A stretch of 6,132 nt of DNA, from the NCBI GenBank assembly GCA_028286165.1, contig JAPYMU010000089.1, forward strand, positions 1 through 6,132. Reading direction: 5' to 3'. How positions within the stretch are numbered: the first letter of the stretch is position 1; the number at the start of each line of letters is the position of its first letter. The translations under genes and the position numbers were made by a program. The notes below the pieces were generated by a model. It did not search any database. It was not told the origin of the DNA and saw only the letters and a program-made list of their open reading frames with translations. Positions 1 through 6,132 of this stretch are shown here, in pieces. This DNA is from Spongiicolonus versatilis (GTDB taxonomy: Bacteria > Pseudomonadota > Gammaproteobacteria > Arenicellales > Spongiicolonaceae).

Positions 1-161
1 TTGATTTTCCACTGCAGGCGGGCGACTTCCGCCGCCAAACCTACCAGACACACAGCGGCGATGGTGGCGATGATACTCCAATCCCCTTGCTCAAACCAGC
101 CCGCCAAGTGGTTGCCCACCGCCCCGGCAAGCAAATACCCGCCGGCGATATACGCCAGCAT
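1..161 (-). CDS. Hypothetical small membrane protein, 5' part (cut by left edge)
   Basis: Reading leftwards from an ATG at 161-159, the minus strand stays open for 53 codons to the window edge. The product starts MLAYIAGGYLLAGAVGNH and has two hydrophobic stretches, about residues 2-17 and 28-45, separated by a short polar loop (FEQGDW). A charged stretch (EVARLQWK) follows, so it looks like a two-helix inner-membrane protein. I do not recognise the family. The start is uncertain: the only clear Shine-Dalgarno-like string (AAGGA, 191-187) is 25 nt from this ATG. The frame stays open upstream but has no ATG, GTG or TTG there; an in-frame ATC at 182-180 is spaced correctly for that AAGGA. The gene is divergent from the protease gene and has its own candidate promoter at 226-236. 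That it is a gene is an inference from membrane-like sequence and promoter placement. Confidence 0.45.
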   Translation of the reverse strand, partial: MLAYIAGGYLLAGAVGNHLAGWFEQGDWSIIATIAAVCLVGLAAEVARLQWKI

Positions 162-225
162 GGCACGGCTTAGAAAGTTGATATTTTCCTTCGCGCTTAC
201 GATTTGGTTTTGGCTTATGGGGCGG

Positions 226-236
226 AGTGTAGCACA
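226..236 (-). promoter_or_regulatory. Candidate extended -10 promoter for the minus-strand gene
   Basis: On the minus strand this reads TGTGCTACACT, a TGn-TACACT extended -10 element resembling sigma-70 sites. I see no good -35 hexamer at the usual distance, which is tolerated for extended -10 promoters. Transcription would start near 219 and give a leader of about 58 nt before the ATG at 161. This is pattern matching only. Confidence 0.4.
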
Positions 237-281
237 CTTGTTCACGCCGCTTATGGGCATCGGGCGACACCGGGCGGACAA

Positions 282-290
282 TGGTAGAAT
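282..290 (+). promoter_or_regulatory. Candidate extended -10 element for the degQ-rpe-trp transcript
   Basis: The string TGGTAGAAT fits a TGn extended -10 (TAGAAT, 285-290). No convincing -35 is visible. A start site 6-8 nt downstream would fall almost on the ATG at 298, making a leaderless or nearly leaderless message. That fits the absence of a Shine-Dalgarno before 298. If true, this could be the only promoter upstream of rpe and the trp genes within the window. Weak evidence. Confidence 0.25.
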
Positions 291-297
291 AACTGCC

Positions 298-1428
<1,131 letters not shown>

Positions 1429-1432
<4 letters not shown>

Positions 1433-2103
1433 ACGCACCGGTGATTGCGCCGTCGCTGTTGTCGGCCGACTTTGCGCGGCTGGGCGAGGAGGCGGACCAG
1501 GTGCTGGCGGCCGGCGCCGACTGGCTGCACTTTGACGTGATGGACAACCACTATGTGCCGAACTTGTCGTTCGGCCCTTTGGTGTGCCGCGCGCTGCGCG
1601 ACCATGGCGTAACCGCGCCCATTGATGTGCACCTGATGGTGCAGCCGGTGGACGCCATCATCCCGGAGTTCGCCGCCGCCGGGGCGACTTGCATCACCTT
1701 TCATCCGGACGCGGCGACGCATGTGGACCGCAGTCTGCAGTTGGTGCGCGACCACGGCTGCCAGTGCGGGCTGGCGTTCAACCCGGCGGCGCCGCTGGAT
1801 GCATTGCGCCACACGCTGGCGCAACTGGACCTGGTGCTGCTGATGTCGGTGAACCCGGGCTTCGGCGGGCAGCGGTTTATTCCATATGTGATGGACAAGG
1901 TGAAGGCGGCGCGGCGCATGCTGGATGAGGCCGGCAGCGGGGCGCGGCTTGAGGTGGACGGCGGCGTCACCCAGGACAACGCCGCCGCCATCGCCGCCGC
2001 CGGGGCCGACACTTTTGTCGCCGGCAGCGCGGTGTTCGGCGCCGCCGACTACCGGCATGCGGTTGCCGAATTGCGCGATGCGATTGAGAGCGGGCGCAAT
2101 TGA
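1429..2103 (+). CDS. rpe: Ribulose-phosphate 3-epimerase
   Basis: This cytosolic enzyme interconverts D-ribulose-5-phosphate and D-xylulose-5-phosphate in the pentose phosphate pathway. The 224-residue length is normal and the TIM-barrel motifs appear in order: APSLLSAD (residues 7-14), HFDVMDNHYVPNLSFGP (34-50), DVHLMV (66-71), MSVNPGFGGQ (139-148), EVDGGV (175-180) and AGSAVF (198-203). Expected metal ligands and acid/base residues are His34, Asp36, His68 and Asp177, all present. FHPDA (91-95) replaces the more usual FHPEA. The ATG at 1429 overlaps the distal degQ stop as ATGA and has no clear Shine-Dalgarno, which suggests translational coupling to that reading frame. Its stop overlaps the trpE start as TGATG. 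Linkage of rpe to trp genes is common in gammaproteobacteria, though often with gph between them; gph is absent here. Confidence 0.97.
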
Positions 2104-3602
2104 TGAGCGTTGCCGCCGAGGCGTTCACCACCGACGCCGATTTCCACCGCCACGCCGCCGCCGGCTGCAACCGCATCCCGCTGATGCGCGAGGTGCTGGC
2201 CGACATGGACACGCCGCTGTCGGCGTATCTTAAACTCGCGCGCGGCCGCAACTCCTATCTGCTGGAATCCATGCAAGGCGGCGAAAAATGGGGGCGCTAT
2301 TCCATCATCGGCCTGCCGGCGCGCGAGTTGTTGCGGGTGCGCGGGGCGGCGGTGGAGCGGGTGCGCGACGGCGCCGTCGTCAGCAGCGAACAGAGTGATG
2401 ATCCGCTGGCCGCGGTGCGCGCGTTTCACGCCGGGTTTCGCGCGCCGGCGATTGCCCGGCTGCCGCGTTTTTGCGGCGGGCTGGTGGGTTATTTCGGCTA
2501 CGACACGGTGCGCTGCATTGAACCGCGCCTGCGCGGCGGCGGCCGGCCCGACCCGCTGGACGCCGATGACATGGTGCTGCTGGTGTCGGAAGAGTTGGCG
2601 GTGTTTGACAACTACAGCGGGCGGCTGCTGTTTTTAATTTACGTCGATCCGGCCGAGGACAACGCCTACGCGCGCGGCCAGCAAAGGCTGGATGAATTGC
2701 AGGAAATGTTAGGGCAAACCGCGCCGCGCCCGCCGGCCGCCGGCGGTGAGGGTGAGGGCGGCGGCGATTTTGTGTCGCATTTCGGGCGCGGGGATTTTGA
2801 GGCGGCGGTGGAGCGCGCGCGGGTTTACATTCGCGACGGCGATATTTTTCAGGTTGCATTGTCGCAGCGCATGGCGGCGCCGTTCACCGCCGAGCCGCTG
2901 CACCTGTACCGCGCATTGCGCACCGTCAACCCGTCGCCGTACATGTATTTTTTTCATCTGGATGACATGCACATTGTCGGTTCGTCGCCGGAAATACTGG
3001 TGCGGCTGGAGGACGGCGTGGTGACGCTGCGCCCGGTGGCCGGCACCCGCCGCCGCGGCCGCGACGAGGAGGAGGACCGCAAGTTGGCCGAGGAGTTGCT
3101 CGCCGACCCCAAGGAGTTGGCCGAGCACCTGATGCTGCTGGACCTGGGGCGCAATGATGTGGGCCGCATCGCCGAAGTGGGCACGGTGCGCGCCACCGAG
3201 AAAATGGTGGTGGAACGCTACTCGCACGTGATGCACATCGTCTCCAACGTGGTGGGCCGCCTGCGCGCCGGGCTGGACGCGGTGGACGTGCTGCGCGCCA
3301 CTTTCCCGGCCGGCACCCTGAGCGGCGCGCCGAAGGTACGGGCCATGGAAATCATCGACGAACTGGAGCCCCATGGCCGCGGGGTGTACTCCGGCGCGGT
3401 GGGCTACATCGGCTGGAACGGCAACATGGACACCGCCATCGCCATCCGCACCGCGCTCATCAAGAACGGTTCACTGTCGCTGCAGGTGGGCGCCGGCATT
3501 GTCGCCGACTCGGTGGCGGCGGCGGAGTGGGAGGAGACCATGAACAAAGGCCGGGCGATGATGCGCGCCGCGCAATTGGCGCGCTCGGGATTGCGCCTGT
3601 GA
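2103..3602 (+). CDS. trpE: Anthranilate synthase component I
   Basis: TrpE converts chorismate to anthranilate using ammonia supplied by TrpG, the first committed step of tryptophan synthesis. The 499-residue product has an N-terminal domain with the LLES element (residues 53-56) associated with feedback inhibition by tryptophan, followed by GGEKWGRYS. A Gly/Pro/Ala-rich linker (about 197-222) leads to the chorismate-binding domain. Signatures there are IFQVALSQR (about 248-256), GSSPEILVR (about 293-301), RPVAGTRRRG (310-319), DLGRND (347-352), TFPAGTLSGAPK (400-411), GAVGYIGWNGNMD (431-443) and VGAGIVADS (462-470). LLES plus adjacent trpG and trpD favour TrpE over PabB. AGTRRRG has Arg where AGTRPRG is typical. 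I chose ATG 2103, which overlaps the rpe stop (TGATG), over a TTG one codon upstream. No leader peptide or attenuator precedes it, so feedback inhibition may be the main visible control. Confidence 0.97.
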   Translation: MSVAAEAFTTDADFHRHAAAGCNRIPLMREVLADMDTPLSAYLKLARGRNSYLLESMQGGEKWGRYSIIGLPARELLRVRGAAVERVRDGAVVSSEQSDDPLAAVRAFHAGFRAPAIARLPRFCGGLVGYFGYDTVRCIEPRLRGGGRPDPLDADDMVLLVSEELAVFDNYSGRLLFLIYVDPAEDNAYARGQQRLDELQEMLGQTAPRPPAAGGEGEGGGDFVSHFGRGDFEAAVERARVYIRDGDIFQVALSQRMAAPFTAEPLHLYRALRTVNPSPYMYFFHLDDMHIVGSSPEILVRLEDGVVTLRPVAGTRRRGRDEEEDRKLAEELLADPKELAEHLMLLDLGRNDVGRIAEVGTVRATEKMVVERYSHVMHIVSNVVGRLRAGLDAVDVLRATFPAGTLSGAPKVRAMEIIDELEPHGRGVYSGAVGYIGWNGNMDTAIAIRTALIKNGSLSLQVGAGIVADSVAAAEWEETMNKGRAMMRAAQLARSGLRL

Positions 3603-3611
3603 GGGGCCGGC

Positions 3612-4193
3612 ATGCTGCTGGTGATCGACAACTACGATTCCTTCACCTTCAACCTGGTGCAGTTCCTCGGCGAGTTGGGGCGGGAGGTGACGGTGCGGCG
3701 CAATGACCAGATCACCGTGGACGCCGCCGCCGCCATGGCGCCCCAAGCGGTGGTGCTGTCGCCGGGGCCGTGCACGCCGAATGAGGCCGGGGTGAGTCTG
3801 GAATTGGTGGCGCAACTGGCGCCGCGCATTCCCATGCTCGGCGTTTGCCTGGGGCACCAGAGCATCTGCCAGGCTTTCGGCGCGCGCATCGTGCATGCCG
3901 CGCGCATCATGCACGGCAAAACCTCGGCCATATGCCATGACGGCAGCGGCGTGTTTGACGGGCTGCCCCGGAACTTCACCGCCACGCGCTATCATTCCCT
4001 GGCCGCCGGGCGCGACACCGTCCCCGTGTGCCTGGCGGTGAACGCGTGGACCGACGACGGTGAAATCATGGGCGTGCGCCACCGTGAGTACGCGGTGCAC
4101 GGCGTGCAGTTTCACCCCGAGTCCATCGCCACCGAATGGGGGCATGAACTGCTGCGCAATTTTCTGGCCTGCGCGGATGAGCGGCGGGGTTGA
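3612..4193 (+). CDS. trpG: Anthranilate synthase component II (glutamine amidotransferase)
   Basis: TrpG hydrolyses glutamine and channels ammonia to TrpE. The 193-residue length is normal for a stand-alone class I amidotransferase. Visible motifs are IDNYDSFTFNLVQ (residues 5-17), LSPGPCTPNEAG (49-60), GVCLGHQSI (77-85) with the nucleophile Cys79, HGKTS (101-105), RYHSL (126-130) and HPES (168-171) with His168 and Glu170 completing the triad. All key residues are intact. The ATG lies 9 nt after the trpE stop, with GAGGGG (3602-3607) overlapping that stop as a Shine-Dalgarno at short spacing. In some bacteria this subunit (often named PabA) also serves p-aminobenzoate synthase. The position between trpE and trpD argues for the tryptophan role, but a shared role cannot be excluded. 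Confidence 0.96.
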   Translation: MLLVIDNYDSFTFNLVQFLGELGREVTVRRNDQITVDAAAAMAPQAVVLSPGPCTPNEAGVSLELVAQLAPRIPMLGVCLGHQSICQAFGARIVHAARIMHGKTSAICHDGSGVFDGLPRNFTATRYHSLAAGRDTVPVCLAVNAWTDDGEIMGVRHREYAVHGVQFHPESIATEWGHELLRNFLACADERRG

Positions 4194-4195
4194 CC

Positions 4196-5224
4196 GTGGA
4201 CATTAAACAGGCGCTCGGCAAAGTCATTGACGGCGGCGACCTCAGCGCCGCCGGGATGGGCGCCGTGATGAAACAAATCATGACCGGCGAAGCCACCGCC
4301 GCGCAAATCGGCGCCTTCCTCGCCGCGCTGCGCATGAAGGGCGAGAGCATCGACGAAATCACCGCCGCCGCCGAAGTGATGCGCGCCCTGGCCGCGCGGG
4401 TGACGGTTGACGCGCAACAGTTGACCGATGTGGTGGGCACCGGCGGTGACGGCCTGCGCACTTTTAATATTTCCACCGCCGCCATGTTCATCGCCGCCGC
4501 CGCCGGCGGACGCATGGCCAAGCACGGCAACCGCGCCGCCTCCGGCGCCTCGGGCAGCGCCGATGTGCTGGCGGCGGCCGGGGTGCCGCTGGATTTGCCG
4601 CCGGCCGATGTGGCGAAGTGCATTGAGCAAACCGGCATCGGTTTCATGTTTGCGCCGCAGCACCACAGCGCGATGAAGCACGCCATCGGCCCGCGCCGCG
4701 AGATGGGCGTGCGCACGATCTTCAATGTGCTCGGCCCGTTGACCAACCCGGCGGGCGCCGAGAATTTTCTACTCGGCGTCTTCTCCGCCGCCCTCACCGG
4801 CCCGCTGGCGCGGGTGCTGCAAAAACTCGGCGCGCGCCGCGCCATGGTGGTGTGCGCCGACGATGGCATGGACGAAATCAGCACCGCCGCGCCGACCCGG
4901 GTGGCCGAGTTGCGCGATGGTGAAATCCGCGAATACCAAATCACGCCGGAAGATTTCGGCCTGGCGCGCAGCACGGTGGACTCGCTGACGGTGAACGATG
5001 CCGAACAAAGTTTGCAAATCATCAACCAGGTTTTCGCCGGCGGCCAGGGCGCGGCGCGTGACATTCTGCTGCTGAACGGCGGCGCCGCCGTCTACGTCGC
5101 CGGCCGCGCCGCCACCCTCACCGCCGGCATCACCTGTGCCGCCGAGGTGGTGGACAGCGGGGCGGCGGCGGGGAAGATGGGGGAATTTGTCGCTTTTGCG
5201 CGCGGGCTGGGTGCGGGAAAATAA
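4196..5224 (+). CDS. trpD: Anthranilate phosphoribosyltransferase
   Basis: TrpD joins anthranilate to phosphoribosyl pyrophosphate, giving phosphoribosylanthranilate, the second tryptophan-specific step. I chose GTG 4196 because the product then starts MDIKQALGKVI, matching pseudomonad TrpD, with GGGG (4186-4189) 6 nt upstream. A TTG at 4190 in the same frame is less likely. The 342-residue protein has a helical N-terminal domain (QIMTGEATAAQIGAFL), then VGTGGDGLRTFNIST (about 80-94) for PRPP binding, AKHGNR (108-113), GSADVLAAAG (about 120-129), RTIFNVLGPLTNPAG (173-187) and DDGMDEIS (222-229) with the metal-binding Asp-Glu pair. The stretch after KHGNR reads AASGASGSAD instead of the usual SVSSKSGSAD, a mild deviation. 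The start sits against the trpG stop (TGA 4191-4193), implying coupled translation. Confidence 0.97.
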   Translation: MDIKQALGKVIDGGDLSAAGMGAVMKQIMTGEATAAQIGAFLAALRMKGESIDEITAAAEVMRALAARVTVDAQQLTDVVGTGGDGLRTFNISTAAMFIAAAAGGRMAKHGNRAASGASGSADVLAAAGVPLDLPPADVAKCIEQTGIGFMFAPQHHSAMKHAIGPRREMGVRTIFNVLGPLTNPAGAENFLLGVFSAALTGPLARVLQKLGARRAMVVCADDGMDEISTAAPTRVAELRDGEIREYQITPEDFGLARSTVDSLTVNDAEQSLQIINQVFAGGQGAARDILLLNGGAAVYVAGRAATLTAGITCAAEVVDSGAAAGKMGEFVAFARGLGAGK

Positions 5225-5237
5225 GGATTTGGCGATG
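5223..5237 (+). promoter_or_regulatory. Ribosome binding site and start of the DUF429-TrpC frame
   Basis: AAGGA (5223-5227) overlaps the trpD stop codon (TAA 5222-5224) and lies 7 nt before ATG 5235. It is among the better-formed initiation sites in the operon. I infer it was the original trpC ribosome binding site, because it is placed as expected for a gene following trpD directly and lies upstream of the low-GC insert. Confidence 0.6.
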
Positions 5238-6132
5238 CCCGCATCAAAAGCACGTTTGATTGGAGTGGACTGCTCGACTGACCCGACGAAGGTCGGGCTT
5301 GCTGTTGGGCATCTGGAGGGAGGGAAACTTGTTGTTACCGATGCTGAACGTCGCAAGACGTGGGGTTGCATTGAAAAAACGGTCGTTGAGTGGATTAACG
5401 GCTCGGAAAACAGTTTGCTGGCCCTTGACGCGCCTATGGGCTGGCCGAAATCTCTCGGCAGGGCGCTTGTTTCTCATAAAGCAGGGAGTGCGTTTCCGAA
5501 TCTGAAAGCCGCCTGCCAGTTTCGGAGAAAAGAGAACCGAAAGACATCGCAAGCCGATTTCATGTTTCAGAGGGAAACGGAACGATGGGTATACGACGTC
5601 ATCGGACACAAGCCCTATGATGTCGGCTCAGACCTTATCGCCCGAACCGCATACTCAGCGCTTTCTTTTTTGGGGAGACTTGGGATTCCATTGGCATGGG
5701 ATCCCGCGGTTCTTGCGCCCGTTTCGGCGATTGAAGTATACCCTGCGGCAACGCTCAAAGGGCGGGGGCTTCTGTGCACTGGCTACAAAAAGGGAAAGGG
5801 GAAAGATAACCGGGAAGAAATTATCAAAGGATTGAAAGAGAAAGAGATGATGCTGTCCCAGGTCGTCGAGGAAGAAATGCGGGAGAGCGACAATGTCCTC
5901 GACGCAGTGGTGTGCGTACTGGCGGCGGCAGATTTCGTAAATAATAGGGCGATCTCGCCCGAAGAAGCCGGGATAGATCCCGAACTTGCCAAAAAAGAAG
6001 GTTGGATATGGGTAAAACCCGACATCCTCCGCGAAATCATCGCCCATAAAAAGCGCGAAGTCGCCGCCCTCAGCGCCGACTTGCATCCGGCGCAAAGCGC
6101 GCCGCCGGTGCGCGGTTTTGCCCGGCGCATCG
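5235..6132 (+). CDS. DUF429 (predicted RNase H-fold nuclease) fused in frame to TrpC N-terminus; right end cut
   Basis: The frame is open from ATG 5235 to the window edge (299 codons, no stop). Residues 1-260 look like a complete DUF429 protein. Key elements are LIGVDCSTDPTKVGLAVG (8-25) with Asp12, LALDAPMGWP (62-71) with Asp65, IEVYPAATLKG (166-176) with Glu167, and SDNVLDAVVCVLAAADF (218-234) with Asp219 and Asp223. These acidic residues suit an RNase H-like metal site. The usual family ending follows, EAGIDPELAKKEGWIWV (244-260). Nuclease activity is a fold-based prediction and no specific biological role is known to me. With no stop, the frame continues at residue 262 as PDILREIIAHKKREVAA, the start of TrpC. 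The DUF429 DNA is lower in GC (about 43-48% in two 60-base lines) and uses AGA, AGG and ATA codons rare in its neighbours, indicating transfer. A real fusion, a recent lesion and a one-base sequence error remain possible. Confidence 0.8.
   Translation, partial: MPASKARLIGVDCSTDPTKVGLAVGHLEGGKLVVTDAERRKTWGCIEKTVVEWINGSENSLLALDAPMGWPKSLGRALVSHKAGSAFPNLKAACQFRRKENRKTSQADFMFQRETERWVYDVIGHKPYDVGSDLIARTAYSALSFLGRLGIPLAWDPAVLAPVSAIEVYPAATLKGRGLLCTGYKKGKGKDNREEIIKGLKEKEMMLSQVVEEEMRESDNVLDAVVCVLAAADFVNNRAISPEEAGIDPELAKKEGWIWVKPDILREIIAHKKREVAALSADLHPAQSAPPVRGFARRI
5238..6017 (+). mobile_element. Low-GC inserted segment between trpD and trpC (boundaries approximate)
   Basis: About 780 bp carrying the DUF429 coding region differ sharply from both flanks in base composition and codon use, while trpD and the trpC N-terminus are GC-rich. 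The edges carry similar short strings, CCCGCATC (5238-5245) and CCCGACATC (6018-6026), differing by one base. I see no transposase, terminal inverted repeats or clear target-site duplication. Insertion by transfer is inferred from composition and context, and the type of element is unknown. Confidence 0.5.
6018..6132 (+). CDS. trpC: Indole-3-glycerol-phosphate synthase, N-terminal part (cut by right edge)
   Basis: TrpC closes the indole ring, converting 1-(2-carboxyphenylamino)-1-deoxyribulose-5-phosphate to indole-3-glycerol phosphate. Only about 38 residues are in the window. DILREIIAHKKREVAALSAD, followed downstream by VRGFARRI, matches the N-terminal helix of the TrpC family (ILxxIxxxKxxEV, then a GFA motif), and its position after trpD agrees. 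High GC returns here (44 of 60 bases in 6061-6120). No ATG, GTG or TTG lies in this frame near the expected start; the next in-frame TTG (6081) is too far in. As written, this part is made only as the tail of the DUF429 frame. An ATG at 6008 is in another frame and stops at 6047-6049. Active-site residues lie beyond the window. Confidence 0.85.

Noticed and set aside
1..297. Plus-strand extension of the degQ frame to position 1
   Set aside because: The frame is open, but the sequence before about 253 is not protease-like, precedes the signal peptide, and overlaps the divergent membrane-protein gene and its promoter.
2080..2110. trp leader peptide or attenuator before trpE
   Set aside because: rpe and trpE overlap by one base, leaving no leader space, and no tandem Trp codons or paired hairpins are seen.
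2720..2768. GC-rich repeat-like stretch in trpE
   Set aside because: It encodes the Pro/Gly/Ala-rich linker between the two TrpE domains and has no regular repeat unit.
4066..5064. Long open frame on the minus strand opposite trpD (about 330 codons)
   Set aside because: It is antisense to a fully conserved TrpD. Its Ala/Pro/Ser/Arg-rich composition is typical of the shadow of GC-rich coding DNA, with no recognisable motif. The same holds for other long antisense frames across rpe, trpE and trpG.
5282..5297. Hairpin CCCGAC-GAAG-GTCGGG as a possible terminator
   Set aside because: The stem is only 6 bp, has no U-run after it, and lies inside the DUF429 coding region within conserved motif residues.
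5260..5835. Plus-strand open frames in other phases at 5260-5505 and 5617-5835
   Set aside because: They overlap the DUF429 frame, which carries family motifs throughout. They carry none themselves.
5991..5997. AAAAAAG as a programmed -1 frameshift site before the TrpC junction
   Set aside because: The phase is wrong: codons read AAA AAA GAA, not A AAA AAG. There is no evident downstream stem-loop, and the zero frame already reads through into TrpC.
5655..6095. Minus-strand open frame of about 146 codons over the insert and trpC start
   Set aside because: It runs across both DUF429 motifs and the TrpC N-terminus, which are conserved on the plus strand, and has no recognisable features.

Overview
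The window is a GC-rich bacterial chromosome segment whose gene order and protein sequences point to a gammaproteobacterium or close relative. The protease remnant has DegQ-type sequence (AINRGNSGGAL, then APGGGSVGIGFAIPSN), TrpD begins MDIKQAL like pseudomonad TrpD, and rpe sits directly upstream of a trpE-trpG-trpD(-trpC) cluster. I cannot name a genus. GC is high across rpe-trpD (one 60-base line inside trpD is 49/60 G+C by hand count) except in one island near the right end.

Layout. Positions 1-161 hold the 5' part of a small membrane-protein gene on the minus strand, unrecognised and cut by the left edge. A short divergent promoter region follows (about 162-297). From 298 to 1432 lies a DegQ/HtrA-type periplasmic serine protease gene that is broken: about 215-220 bp that should encode the catalytic-Asp region are missing at about 665, and the join shifts the frame. 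Then come rpe (1429-2103), trpE (2103-3602), trpG (3612-4193) and trpD (4196-5224), all on the plus strand, overlapping or nearly touching, with no room for internal promoters or a trp leader/attenuator. Rpe interconverts ribulose-5-P and xylulose-5-P. TrpE and TrpG form anthranilate synthase, and TrpD adds phosphoribosyl pyrophosphate to anthranilate.

The striking part is the right end. After trpD, a good ribosome binding site leads into a frame open from 5235 to the window edge. Its first ~260 codons encode a DUF429 protein (predicted RNase H-fold nuclease) in clearly lower-GC DNA. With no stop codon it runs straight into the N-terminus of TrpC (indole-3-glycerol-phosphate synthase) at about 6018, where high GC returns. 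As read, a probably foreign DUF429 gene has been inserted at the start of trpC, making an in-frame DUF429-TrpC fusion. A one-base error or mutation near the junction is the main alternative, because a well-placed Shine-Dalgarno and ATG (5997-6010) lie one frame away from TrpC.

Points to follow up: the DUF429-TrpC junction, the decayed degQ with a possible internal restart that would keep translation coupled to rpe, and the lack of gph or any attenuator between rpe and trpE.
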